Origin: Alcanivorax sp. | GTDB taxonomy: Bacteria > Pseudomonadota > Gammaproteobacteria > Pseudomonadales > Alcanivoracaceae | DNA: 64,000 nt | Assembly: GCA_022449455.1 (NCBI GenBank) | Contig: JAKUPL010000008.1 | Coordinates: forward strand, 116,981-180,980 | Direction of reading: 5' to 3' | Shown here: positions 34,144 through 42,629 of the stretch, in pieces | Layout: every line of letters starts with the position of its first letter | Numbering within the stretch: the stretch's first letter is position 1 | Program-made: the position numbers and the translations under genes | Notes under the pieces: model-generated | The model's database searches: none | The model's input: the letters and a program-made list of their open reading frames with translations, nothing else | What the model was told of the DNA's origin: nothing

Positions 34144-35397
34144 ATGAGTGATTCCTGCCACCACCACGGCGACGGCGACGCGACGCTGCCCACTTGCGAG
34201 TCCTGCGACACCGGCCTGAGCCGTCGCGATTTCATGCGTGACATCATCACCGCCACCGGCGCCGGCCTGTTCGCCAGCGGCGGTCTGAGCCTGAGCCGTC
34301 AGGCGTTCGCCGCCGAAACCGATCCGGTGCTGAAGATCGGCTATATCCCGATTGTCGATGCCGCCGTTCTGCTGGTGGCCCACGCGCGCGGCTATTTCGA
34401 GGAAGAGGGCGTCAAGGCGGAGCGTCCCACTCTGATCCGTGGCTGGTCGCCATTGGTGGAAGGGTTCGCCAGCGGCAAGTTCAACCTGGTGCATTTCCTC
34501 AAGCCGATCCCGATCTGGATGCGTTACAGCAACGACTTTCCGGTGAAGGTGATGTCCTGGGCCCATGTGAACGGCTCCGCCATCGTGGTGGGCCGCCATA
34601 CCGACGCCGAGGAGTTCGCCGACCTGGGCGGCACCCAGATCGCCGTGCCGTACTGGTATTCCATGCACAATGTGGTGCTGCAGATGGGCCTGCGCCAGGC
34701 CGGCCTGACGCCGGTGATCAAGGGGCAGGGCGAGGCCCTGGGGCCCAAGGAAGTGAACCTGCAGATCATGCCGCCGCCGGACATGCCCGCCGCCCTGGCG
34801 GCGCGCAAGATCGATGGGTACATCGTCGCCGAGCCGTTCAACGCCGCCGGCGAGCTGCTGGCCGGCGGCAAGGTGCTGCGCTTTACCGGCGACATGTGGA
34901 AGAACCATCCGTGCTGCGTGGTGTGCATGAATGAAAATCAGGTGGCCGCCCAGCCCACCTGGACCCAGAAAGTCATGAACGCCCTGGTGCGTGCCCAGAA
35001 CGACGCCCAGCAGAACAAGGCGGAAGTGGCCAGACTGCTGTCCCGGGACGGCGAGGGGTATCTGCCGATGCCGGCCAACGTGGTGGAGCGCGCCATGACC
35101 CACTACAACCCCGGCGACTATGAACATCCGGACGCCATCCGCCATCCGGATTGGCACACCGGCCGGGTGGATTTCCGCTCCTGGCCGTACCCGTCCGCCA
35201 CCCGCTTCATCGTTGAACAGATGAAGGACACCCTGGTCAGTGGCGACACCGGTTTTCTGCAGTCCCTGGACCCGGACTTCGTGGCCGGCGATCTGGTCGA
35301 CGACCGCTTCGTGCGCAAGTCCTTGATCGCCTTTCCCGGTGGCAAGCGGGACGACGACGAGGATCCCTTCGTCCGCGAGGAGGTGATCCGCGTATGA
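34144..35397 (+). CDS. ABC importer substrate-binding protein with Tat signal
   Basis: A 417-residue NrtA/TauA-like binding protein. It has a twin-arginine signal LSRRDFMRDIITATGAGLFA (about residues 25-44), so it is folded before export. In front of the signal is an unusual 24-residue leader rich in His and Cys (SCHHHGDGDA, TCESC), which could bind a metal. The mature part starts LKIGYIPIVDAAVLLVAHARG, as in nitrate and sulfonate binders. It overlaps the permease gene by 4 bp. The ligand is probably a small anion; cyanate, a sulfonate and an aliphatic acid remain possible. Confidence 0.88.
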   Translation: MSDSCHHHGDGDATLPTCESCDTGLSRRDFMRDIITATGAGLFASGGLSLSRQAFAAETDPVLKIGYIPIVDAAVLLVAHARGYFEEEGVKAERPTLIRGWSPLVEGFASGKFNLVHFLKPIPIWMRYSNDFPVKVMSWAHVNGSAIVVGRHTDAEEFADLGGTQIAVPYWYSMHNVVLQMGLRQAGLTPVIKGQGEALGPKEVNLQIMPPPDMPAALAARKIDGYIVAEPFNAAGELLAGGKVLRFTGDMWKNHPCCVVCMNENQVAAQPTWTQKVMNALVRAQNDAQQNKAEVARLLSRDGEGYLPMPANVVERAMTHYNPGDYEHPDAIRHPDWHTGRVDFRSWPYPSATRFIVEQMKDTLVSGDTGFLQSLDPDFVAGDLVDDRFVRKSLIAFPGGKRDDDEDPFVREEVIRV

Positions 35398-36215
35398 ATA
35401 CCCTCGCTTCCCGGGCGCGCCCCACGGCACCGGCCTGGCCGGCGCTGTGGCGTCGGGCGGCGCCCCTGGCCTGGCCGCTGGGCGGCATCGCCGTGATGCT
35501 GTTCGTGTGGTGGCTGGGCGGGCTCTACCTGGCCGGCAACCCGGACACCCTGATGTTCGCCAGCTTCGCCCCGGGCCCCACCTTCGCCGCCCTGTGGCGG
35601 ATGCTGGGCGAGGCGGCGCTGTGGGACGCCATCGGCGCCAGCCTCTATCGCATCGGCGCCGGTCTGTTCTGGGGTGCCCTGATCGGTATCCCGCTGGGCA
35701 TCGTGATCGGCTACTTTTCCCTGGCCATGCGCATGGCGAACCTGCCGTTTCAGTTCCTGCGCATGATCAGCCCGCTGGCCTGGATGCCGTTGGCGGTGCT
35801 GATCTTCGACACCTGGGACGGTGCCATCGTATTCCTGATCCTGATGGCGTCGCTGTGGCCGATCGTGTTCTCCACCGCCCACGGCGTGAAACGCATCGAT
35901 CCGGGCTGGTTCAAGGTGGCCCGCAACCTGGGCGCCGACAGCCTGCAGATGCTGCGCCGGGTGATCCTGCCGGCGGTGATGATGGACATGATGGCCGGCA
36001 TCCGTCTGGCGGTGGGCGTGGCCTGGGTGGTGCTGGTGCCGGCGGAGTATCTGGGCGTCACCAGCGGCCTGGGCTACGCCATCAATGACGCCCGCGACAC
36101 CCTGGACTACGCGGCGCTGACCGCGGTGGTACTGGTGATCGGGGTGATCGGCTTCGCCCTGGACAGCCTGTGCGTGATGCTGATGCGGCGTTTCAACTGG
36201 CAATTGGAGGGCTGA
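35394..36215 (+). CDS. ABC importer permease
   Basis: A 273-residue inner-membrane permease of the nitrate/taurine type with about six helices. The EAA-like loop that contacts the ATPase is RNLGADSLQMLRRVILPAVM. The start overlaps the binding-protein stop as ATGA, and the stop overlaps the start of the activator gene (TGATG), so all four genes are translationally linked. Confidence 0.88.
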   Translation: MNTLASRARPTAPAWPALWRRAAPLAWPLGGIAVMLFVWWLGGLYLAGNPDTLMFASFAPGPTFAALWRMLGEAALWDAIGASLYRIGAGLFWGALIGIPLGIVIGYFSLAMRMANLPFQFLRMISPLAWMPLAVLIFDTWDGAIVFLILMASLWPIVFSTAHGVKRIDPGWFKVARNLGADSLQMLRRVILPAVMMDMMAGIRLAVGVAWVVLVPAEYLGVTSGLGYAINDARDTLDYAALTAVVLVIGVIGFALDSLCVMLMRRFNWQLEG

Positions 36216-37822
36216 TGCTCGACGGCGGGCCGCGGGCCCCGGACGGGACCGCCGGCGACGAGGACGTGGATCTCACCGTGCTGCGCGAAGCGGCGCGGCT
36301 GATCGGTCGCGCCGAGTCGCCGGAACTGGCGATCAGCGGCATCCTGCGGCTGCTGTCGCAGATGCTGGGGCTCAACCGCGCCCGGGTGATGCTGCCACGC
36401 ATCCACGATGCGGGCCTGAGCATTCGCTATGCCTACGGCCTCACCGACGAGGAGCGGCAACGGGGCCAGTACGGCGCCGGCGAGGGGGTGGCCAGCCGGG
36501 TGATGCAAACCGGCCAGCTGGCGGTGGTCCAGGACATCGACCAGGAGCCGCTGTTCCTGGGCCGCGCCGTGCGGCGCCGCACCCTGCCCGACGAGATCGT
36601 CGCCTACATCGCCGTGCCGCTGATGGACGGCGGTGTGCCCATGGGGGTGCTGGCCGCCCACCGGCTGCGCCAGCGACCGCGCAAGATCGACCGCGACCTG
36701 GGCACCCTGCAGACCATCGCCGTGTTCATCGTCCAGATTCTCAAGTTCAACGCGCTGCTGGAGGCGCGCACCGCCCATCTGCGCGACGAGAACCGTCAGC
36801 TCAAGGACGCCCTCAGCAGCGCCCGGCCGGCCCACGGCATCCTCGGCGAAAGCGAGCCCCTGCGCGCCGCCCTGAACAATGCCCTGAAGGTGGCGGACAC
36901 CGAGGTCACGGTGCTGATCACCGGCGAATCGGGCACCGGCAAGGAACGCTTCGCGGAACTGCTGCACGACCAGAGTGGCCGCCGTGACGGCCCCTTTCTG
37001 GCGATCAACTGCGCCGCCATTCCGGAGCCGCTGCTGGAATCGGAACTGTTCGGCCACGAGCGGGGCGCCTTCACCGGCGCCAACGCCTTGAAGAAGGGCA
37101 AGATCGAAATGGCGGACGGCGGCACCCTGTTCCTGGACGAGATCGGCGACATGAGCCCGGACCTGCAGACCAAGCTGCTGCGGGTGCTGGAGAAACGGGT
37201 GATCCAACGGGTCGGCGGCCACCGCGACATTCCGGTGACGGTGCGCATCCTCGCCGCCACCCATAAAAACCTGCAGCAGGCGGTGAACGACGGGCGCTTC
37301 CGGCTGGATCTGTATTACCGGCTCAATGTGTTCCCGCTGCATCTGCCGCCGTTGCGCGAGCGCCACGGCGATGTGCGTCTGCTCACCCGACATTTTCTGT
37401 ATCGCACCAACCGGGAATACCGCCGCAACGTGGTGCTGGGCGACGGCGTCCTGGAGCGGCTGCAAAGCTACGCCTGGCCGGGCAACATCCGCCAGCTGGA
37501 GAACATCATCCGCCGGGTGGTGCTGATGGCCCGGGGCGACCAGGTGTCCGCCGCCGACGTGGAGGCGATCCTGGCCCAGGAATCCAGCATCGAGCAGCGC
37601 GCGCCGTCGGCGGACCCTGCTCCGGCGCCGTCGCTGCCGGCCGCCGGCGCGCCGGCGGTGCGTCCCTATCGGCGGGTACGCCAGCAGGATGGCGAACGGC
37701 TGCTGGGCGCCCTCGAGGAGGCGGGCGGCAACAAGGCGCGGGCGGCCCGGGCGCTGGGCATGACGCCGCGCCAGTACCGTTATCACCTGGAGCAGTTGGG
37801 CCTGGCCAAAACGCCTCGCTGA
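36215..37822 (+). CDS. Sigma-54-dependent activator (GAF-AAA-Fis)
   Basis: A 535-residue NifA-type enhancer-binding protein. An N-terminal GAF sensor (about 25-165) is followed by the AAA+ domain with Walker A GESGTGKE near 236, the sigma-54 contact GAFTGA near 284 and Walker B GGTLFLDEIGDM. The C-terminal Fis helix-turn-helix is NKARAARALGMTPRQYRYHL (about 505-525). ATG 36215 overlaps the permease stop. It is encoded in the operon whose promoter it should activate, and the divergent operon has the same promoter type. A similar activator is described for Nit1C clusters elsewhere, so it might also act on nitB-H. The GAF ligand is not known. Confidence 0.92.
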   Translation: MLDGGPRAPDGTAGDEDVDLTVLREAARLIGRAESPELAISGILRLLSQMLGLNRARVMLPRIHDAGLSIRYAYGLTDEERQRGQYGAGEGVASRVMQTGQLAVVQDIDQEPLFLGRAVRRRTLPDEIVAYIAVPLMDGGVPMGVLAAHRLRQRPRKIDRDLGTLQTIAVFIVQILKFNALLEARTAHLRDENRQLKDALSSARPAHGILGESEPLRAALNNALKVADTEVTVLITGESGTGKERFAELLHDQSGRRDGPFLAINCAAIPEPLLESELFGHERGAFTGANALKKGKIEMADGGTLFLDEIGDMSPDLQTKLLRVLEKRVIQRVGGHRDIPVTVRILAATHKNLQQAVNDGRFRLDLYYRLNVFPLHLPPLRERHGDVRLLTRHFLYRTNREYRRNVVLGDGVLERLQSYAWPGNIRQLENIIRRVVLMARGDQVSAADVEAILAQESSIEQRAPSADPAPAPSLPAAGAPAVRPYRRVRQQDGERLLGALEEAGGNKARAARALGMTPRQYRYHLEQLGLAKTPR

Positions 37823-37846
37823 GCCCGGGTGCACGCCCCGGTGTTA

Positions 37847-37868
37847 CACGAAAGTTGCACGAAAGTTG
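37847..37868. repeat. Tandem 11-bp repeat
   Basis: CACGAAAGTTG occurs twice in direct succession (37847-37857, 37858-37868), followed by a partial third copy beginning CGCGAAA. It lies between the activator gene and the isomerase gene, upstream of the latter. An 11-bp period places each copy on the same face of the helix, which suits a protein-binding site. Confidence 0.7.
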
Positions 37869-37951
37869 CGCGAAATGAGCAAGCGGAGAGTGAAGCGGCG
37901 CCGGCTTTGCGCCTACACTGCGGGTTTGTGGGGAGCCAGCGGGGAGCAGCC

Positions 37952-38542
37952 ATGGCCGAACTGGAGTTCTGGTTCGATTTCGCCAGTCCGTACGCCTATC
38001 TGGCGGCGGAAACCATCGGACCCGCCGCCGTGGAGGCGGGGGTGGCGGTGCGCTGGAAGCCGTTTCTGCTGGGGCCGATCTTTCAGGAACAGGGCTGGCG
38101 GGATTCGCCCTTCAATCTGTTCCCCGCCAAGGGGCGCTATTTTTGGCGGGATCTGCAACGGGAGACCCGGCGGTTGGGGGTGCCCTGGCAAAGGCCCGCG
38201 CGGTTCCCGTTCAACAGTGTCCTGGCCACCAAGACCGCCACCTGGATCGAGCCCGACGAGCGCCTGCCCGCGTACTGCCAGGCCGTGTTCCGCGCCGGCT
38301 TCGCCGAGCGTCGCGACCCGGCCACGCCGACGGTGGTGTCCGCCTGCCTGCGCGCCGCCGGTCTGGACGACGGACCCCTGGAGCGGGCGCTGGCGGAAGA
38401 CGGCGGCCAGCGCTTGCGGGCCGACATCAACCGGGCCCGGGAGCTGGGTGTCTTCGGCGCGCCGTCCTTCGTGGTGAAGGGTGAGCTGTACTGGGGCAAC
38501 GAACGGCTGACGGCGGCGCTCGAGCGGGCCTGGATGGATTAG
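37952..38542 (+). CDS. DsbA-family 2-hydroxychromene-2-carboxylate isomerase
   Basis: A 196-residue thioredoxin-fold protein of the HCCA isomerase / GST-kappa group. The N-terminus ELEFWFDFASPYAYLA has Ser where DsbA has Cys, as required for glutathione-dependent isomerisation, and FGAPSFVVKGELYWGNERL is the cis-Pro region with the glutathione contact. Known members isomerise a ring-opened intermediate of naphthalene degradation, but many homologues have no such pathway; none is in this window. ATG 37952 follows GGGGAGC. The stop overlaps the convergent ubiB-like gene by 4 bp. Confidence 0.87.
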   Translation: MAELEFWFDFASPYAYLAAETIGPAAVEAGVAVRWKPFLLGPIFQEQGWRDSPFNLFPAKGRYFWRDLQRETRRLGVPWQRPARFPFNSVLATKTATWIEPDERLPAYCQAVFRAGFAERRDPATPTVVSACLRAAGLDDGPLERALAEDGGQRLRADINRARELGVFGAPSFVVKGELYWGNERLTAALERAWMD

Positions 38543-40257
38543 TTCACACTGCTTGCAGGCCGCGCGGCGGCCAGCGGTCGCCAGCGGCGCCACCAGGGCG
38601 CCAGGTCGGGGCGCGGCGCCGGCCCGGCGTCGCCCAGGGTGGCCGGATTGCTCAGATAGGCCAGCACCAGCCGCGCCACGTCGACTCGGGGCTGATAGTG
38701 CAGGAACAGCCCGCCCAGGGTGCCGAACACCCGCGCCAGCATCACGAACTCCGACGGGATTTTTTCCACCGGATCGTCGCCCATGCGAATCAGCAGCTCA
38801 CGAACCCGGGCCATCACCTGCTCGGCGCCGGGCCATTCGGTGCCGTCGTTGCCCGCCGTCAGCAGCGCGTCGCGCAGCTGATCGAGCAGGGCGTCGGTGA
38901 AGGCCAGCAGGGTGTCCGGCTGGCCGCTGCGGGTGGCGAACCCCAGTTCGTCCAGGGTCTCGGCGATCACCTGGCGCTCGCCGACGATGGCCGCCTGCAG
39001 CACCCGCAAATAGCCGCGCCGGAACGATTCCGGCAGCTCGATGGCGCAACCGAAATCCAGCACGACCAGCCGGCCGTGGTCGTCCACCAGCAGATTGCCG
39101 GGATGGGGATCGGCCTGGAACACACCGCCCACCAGCACCTGGTGAAACCAGGCGTCCAGCAGGGTGTGCAGGGTATCGGCGACGGCCTGTTCCCGGCCCT
39201 GTCGCCGGTATTCGTCGAGCACCGTGGTCAGCTTGCGGCCCCGCACGAATTCACTGGTCAGCACTCGTCGGCCGCACAGGGCGTCCACGGTGGCGGGCAC
39301 CGTCACCGACGGTTTGTCCGCCAGCAGGGCGCGCACCCGCGCCATGGCGCGGGCCTCGCCCCGGTAGTCCAGTTCGTCGCGCACGGTGCGCCGGATCTCG
39401 TCGATGATGGTGTCGAAATCCATCGGCGGCAGGGCACCGCGCACGCTGTCGATAAAGATTCCGAGCAGCGACAGGTCCAGCTCGATCACCTCGTCGAGGC
39501 CGGGCCGTTGCACCTTGACCGCCACCTCGCGGCCGTCCGGCAGCCGCGCCCGGTGCACCTGGCCGATGCTGGCGGCGGCCAGCGGCTCCGGGTTGAAGTG
39601 GTCGAACAGCTGTTCCAGGGGCGCGTCGAACTGCGCCTCGATCACCGCGCGCACCGCCTCGAAGGTTTCCGGGCGGGCCTGATCCTGCAGAGCGGCCAGT
39701 TCTTCCACCCAGGCGGCGGGCAGCAGGTCCGGGCGGCTGGAGAGAATCTGGCCGATTTTCAGAAAGGCGCCGCCCTGTTCCAGGGAGGTCTTGCGGAAGC
39801 GGCGCGCGTTCTTGCGATGCAGGGCGTCCAGCGCCGCCTGTTGCATGCCGGACGGCAGAAAGGCGGAGCGCGTGCCCCACAGGCGGTAGCTGGCCAGTAC
39901 CCGGGTCAGCATCCAGCCGGTGATCGACAGCCGTTTGAGGCGGGCCGGCCAGCGCTTCGCTTCGCGCGCCAGTTCCTGGCATTCGCCGGCCACGTCGCCG
40001 GCGCCGCTCTCGAAGGCGCGCCAGGCGGCCAGCGCCTGATCGGCCAGCTGGCGGCCCTGCCAGGCGGTGCGCTCGATGGCCTTGAGAGTGCCTTCCATGA
40101 CCGCCAGCCAGGCGCGCAGACCGCCGTCGCGCTGATGGCCGGAGAAGGCTTTCAGGGCCGGCCAGTCCTGGCCGCCGGTGTCGGCCCTGGCGGGCTCACG
40201 GCCGGCGGGCTCGCGGACAGCGGGCGGCGCCGGTGCGGTGTGCTCGGTAACGCTCAT
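38539..40257 (-). CDS. ABC1/UbiB-family atypical kinase
   Basis: A 572-residue protein of the ABC1/UbiB/COQ8 family. After an N-terminal extension of about 130 residues comes the family signature with KIGQ (GGAFLKIGQILSSRPDLLP), the Ala-rich nucleotide loop AAASIGQVHRARL, the catalytic lysine in VAVKVQRPG and the metal site FQADPHPGNLLV with VLDFGCAIE. UbiB proper supports ubiquinone synthesis and has C-terminal membrane helices, which are not clear here, so this is probably a paralogue. ATG 40257 is used because AAGGGG precedes it. Its promoter carries a palindrome that recurs before the neighbouring regulator gene. Confidence 0.88.
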   Translation of the reverse strand: MSVTEHTAPAPPAVREPAGREPARADTGGQDWPALKAFSGHQRDGGLRAWLAVMEGTLKAIERTAWQGRQLADQALAAWRAFESGAGDVAGECQELAREAKRWPARLKRLSITGWMLTRVLASYRLWGTRSAFLPSGMQQAALDALHRKNARRFRKTSLEQGGAFLKIGQILSSRPDLLPAAWVEELAALQDQARPETFEAVRAVIEAQFDAPLEQLFDHFNPEPLAAASIGQVHRARLPDGREVAVKVQRPGLDEVIELDLSLLGIFIDSVRGALPPMDFDTIIDEIRRTVRDELDYRGEARAMARVRALLADKPSVTVPATVDALCGRRVLTSEFVRGRKLTTVLDEYRRQGREQAVADTLHTLLDAWFHQVLVGGVFQADPHPGNLLVDDHGRLVVLDFGCAIELPESFRRGYLRVLQAAIVGERQVIAETLDELGFATRSGQPDTLLAFTDALLDQLRDALLTAGNDGTEWPGAEQVMARVRELLIRMGDDPVEKIPSEFVMLARVFGTLGGLFLHYQPRVDVARLVLAYLSNPATLGDAGPAPRPDLAPWWRRWRPLAAARPASSVN

Positions 40258-40279
40258 GGAATGCCCCTTCGTCATTTAA

Positions 40280-40288
40280 TGTAGTACA
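40280..40288. promoter_or_regulatory. Palindrome TGTAGTACA before the ABC1 kinase gene
   Basis: TGTAGTACA is a palindrome about its central base and lies 23 bp before the kinase start. The wider sequence AATGTAGTACAAAA recurs at 40897-40911 as AATGTACTACAAAA, with only the centre base changed. It is an operator candidate for the ribbon-helix-helix protein encoded next door. Confidence 0.6.
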
Positions 40289-40343
40289 AAATAGGGCAGG
40301 GTCCGGCGTCTGGCAATGGCAATGTGAACACCTGTTACAAAAA

Positions 40344-40850
40344 TCAGTCGTCGGCGTCCCGGGTCAGGCAGTCGTGGCACGACCACACCACCGGCGCCGC
40401 CGGTTCCGTGGTCAGCCCGCGCAGCGCCTTATGGCCGCGGGGCAGGGTGGTGCCGCAGCGGGTGCATTGGGTGGGCCGGTTGACGAGCACTTCCTGCCAG
40501 GCGTCGACGCTCTCCAGCAGGGCCCGGGCCACGGTACCACCCTGGTCGGCGGGCACGAAGGCCGGCGGCGTGCGCGGCTGGCCCTTGGCGGCGGAGGCCA
40601 GGCGGCGCGCGTCCCGGGCCACGTTGTCGACCAGCTGCGAGGAGTCGGCGACGATGCCGTCCACCAGCCGGAAGCTGTCTTCCAGCACGTTGCGGATCAG
40701 GTGGGAGACGGTGACCCTTTCCCGCTCGGCGGCGTCGCGCAGGCTGTCTTCCAGGTCCTGGGGCACGCGGGTCTGGATCACCCGGTCCTTGCGTTCGCCG
40801 TCCGCCGACGGGCGACGACCCCGGCGACGTTGGCGTGGCGTATCTTTCAT
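40344..40850 (-). CDS. Ribbon-helix-helix protein with C-terminal zinc ribbon
   Basis: A 168-residue protein not matched to a named family. A basic N-terminus (KDTPRQRRRGRRPSADG) precedes a ribbon-helix-helix DNA-binding domain: strand RVIQTRVP, then helices QDLEDSLRDAAERERV and SHLIRNVLEDSFRLV. A long helix follows, and the C-terminus has CTRCG and CHDC pairs that could form a zinc ribbon. It is probably a repressor. It lies directly upstream of the ABC1 kinase gene in the same direction, and both genes carry the same palindrome. ATG 40850 is chosen over an earlier in-frame start because the latter would lie closer to the operator. Confidence 0.75.
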   Translation of the reverse strand: MKDTPRQRRRGRRPSADGERKDRVIQTRVPQDLEDSLRDAAERERVTVSHLIRNVLEDSFRLVDGIVADSSQLVDNVARDARRLASAAKGQPRTPPAFVPADQGGTVARALLESVDAWQEVLVNRPTQCTRCGTTLPRGHKALRGLTTEPAAPVVWSCHDCLTRDADD

Positions 40851-40898
40851 TGCGGTGGTGCCCTGGTGGTGAGGGTGGCTGTCCGGTCTTCGGGACAA

Positions 40899-40907
40899 TG
40901 TACTACA
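40899..40907. promoter_or_regulatory. Palindrome TGTACTACA before the ribbon-helix-helix gene
   Basis: This is the reverse complement of TGTAGTACA at 40280-40288 and lies 49 bp upstream of the gene. With flanks, 13 of 14 positions agree between the two sites, and the A-rich side faces the same way in both. Confidence 0.6.
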
Positions 40908-40943
40908 AAAAAGTGCGGCGTGCTGTTTTGGCCGAAGGATGGG

Positions 40944-42479
40944 TTACAGCTCTTCCGGGTGGGCCAGCAGGGTGTCGGCGCGGGCCAGGATGGCGCGGCG
41001 TTTGTCGCCGTTCATGCGGTCCCAGTTCTTGTATACCCGGCTCATGCGCGGGTGTTTCTCGAAGCGGCGCCGGTGGCGCTGGATAAAGTGCCAGTAAAGG
41101 CTGTTGAAGGGGCAGCTGTTGTCTTCCTCGGCGCTGCTCACCTTGTAGGCGCAGCCGGCGCAGTAGTCGGACATGCGCTGGATGTACTTGCCACTGGCGG
41201 CGTAGGGCTTGGAGCCCAGGTAGCCGCCGTCGGCGTGCATCACCATGCCCAGGGTGTTGGGCAGTTCCACCCATTCGTAGGCGTCGGCGTAGACCGCCAG
41301 ATACCACTCATGAATCTGTTTCACCTCCACGCCCAGCAGCAGCGCCAGGTTGCCGGTGACCATCAGGCGCTGGATATGGTGGGCGTAGGCGTGCTCCCGG
41401 GTGGCGCGCACCGCCTCCGCCACGCAGCGCATGTCGGTCTCGCCGCTCCAGTAGAACCAGGGCAGGTCGGCGTGGCTGTCGAGCCGGTTCTCCTCGTTGT
41501 AGTCGGGCATCATCAGCCAGTAGATGCCGCGCACGTATTCGCGCCAGCCGAGAATCTGACGGATAAAACCTTCCACCGCGTTGAGGGGCGCCTGGCCCTG
41601 CCGGTAGCGGCGTTCGGCGGCCTCGCACACCTGGAGCGGGTCGAGCAGGCCGGCGTTGATGTACAGGCTCAGCAGGCTGTGGAACAGGAAGTCGTCGCCC
41701 TCGGTCATGGCGTCCTGGTAGTCGCCGAAGTGGGGCAGGGCCTGGTCCAGAAAGTGCGCCAGCGCCTCCTCGGCCTGGCTGGCGGTGACCGCGAACCAGA
41801 ACGGCTCCAGGTCGCCGAAGCGGTCGGGATAGTGTTCGGCCACCTGCTCGAGCACCTGGCGGGTGGTGGCGTCCGGTTCGAAGCGCGGTGGCCCGGGCAG
41901 CCGGTGTTTGCCGTCGTAGCGCTTGCGGTTGTCGGCATCGAAGTTCCAGCGGCCGCCCACCGGTTCGCCGTCCGGTTCCATCAGCAGGCCGGTGCGGCGG
42001 CGCATGTCCCGGTAGAAGAATTCCATGCGCAACTGCTTACGGCCCGCGGCCCAGTCGCGAAAGGCGTCCAGGGAGCAGAGGAAGCGGCGGTCCTCCAGCA
42101 GCCGCACCGACAGGCCCAGACTTTGCGGCCAGCGTCGTTTCATGGCCTCGCGCAGACGGTATTCGCCGGGCTCGGTGATCAGTACCTCGCCAATGTCCCG
42201 GCCCTCGGCGCTTTGCCGCAGGGCCTCGCACAAATCGCCCAGGCCCTGGTCCAGCTCATAGTAGTCCACGGTCCAGCCACGCCGGCGCAGGCGCGCGGCG
42301 AAGTGGCGCATGGCGGCGAACAGAAACACCATCTTCTTGCGGTGGTGGGGCACGTACTCCGCTTCCTCGCGGACTTCGGCCATCACCACCCGGTCGCGGT
42401 CCGGATCGCCTTCGGCGAGGCTGGTCAGGTCCGGGGTGAGCTGGTCGCCGAGCACCAGAATCAGGCGGGGGCGGGGCAT
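40944..42479 (-). CDS. phrB: Fe-S cryptochrome/(6-4) photolyase family protein
   Basis: A 511-residue FeS-BCP type photolyase repairing (6-4) photoproducts with light, using FAD, a ribolumazine-type antenna and a 4Fe-4S cluster. It begins RLILVLGDQLT and has LEQVAEHYPDRFG and GWREYVRGIYWLMMPDYNE; the C-terminal cysteines CAGCAYK and NSCPFN, with an earlier cysteine (MRCVAEAV), would hold the cluster. AAGGAGG precedes ATG 42479. The gene is divergent from the AraC gene. Confidence 0.92.
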   Translation of the reverse strand: MPRPRLILVLGDQLTPDLTSLAEGDPDRDRVVMAEVREEAEYVPHHRKKMVFLFAAMRHFAARLRRRGWTVDYYELDQGLGDLCEALRQSAEGRDIGEVLITEPGEYRLREAMKRRWPQSLGLSVRLLEDRRFLCSLDAFRDWAAGRKQLRMEFFYRDMRRRTGLLMEPDGEPVGGRWNFDADNRKRYDGKHRLPGPPRFEPDATTRQVLEQVAEHYPDRFGDLEPFWFAVTASQAEEALAHFLDQALPHFGDYQDAMTEGDDFLFHSLLSLYINAGLLDPLQVCEAAERRYRQGQAPLNAVEGFIRQILGWREYVRGIYWLMMPDYNEENRLDSHADLPWFYWSGETDMRCVAEAVRATREHAYAHHIQRLMVTGNLALLLGVEVKQIHEWYLAVYADAYEWVELPNTLGMVMHADGGYLGSKPYAASGKYIQRMSDYCAGCAYKVSSAEEDNSCPFNSLYWHFIQRHRRRFEKHPRMSRVYKNWDRMNGDKRRAILARADTLLAHPEEL

Positions 42480-42629
42480 GGGGCCTCCTTGGCCGGGGTC
42501 GGGATGCCCAGCATAGCGCCGCGCCATCAACATCGGGTCAAGCCAACGGCCATGCCAATCGGCCCCAGTTTCATTATCATGGGGCGCTCGCCCGGCCAGG
42601 GCGGGTTTCCGAGAGTATCAGGACAGTCC

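Noticed and set aside
40374..42600. Very long open frame opposite the photolyase gene
   Set aside because: It is an antisense shadow of high-GC coding sequence; only its last part (42630-43670) is a real gene.
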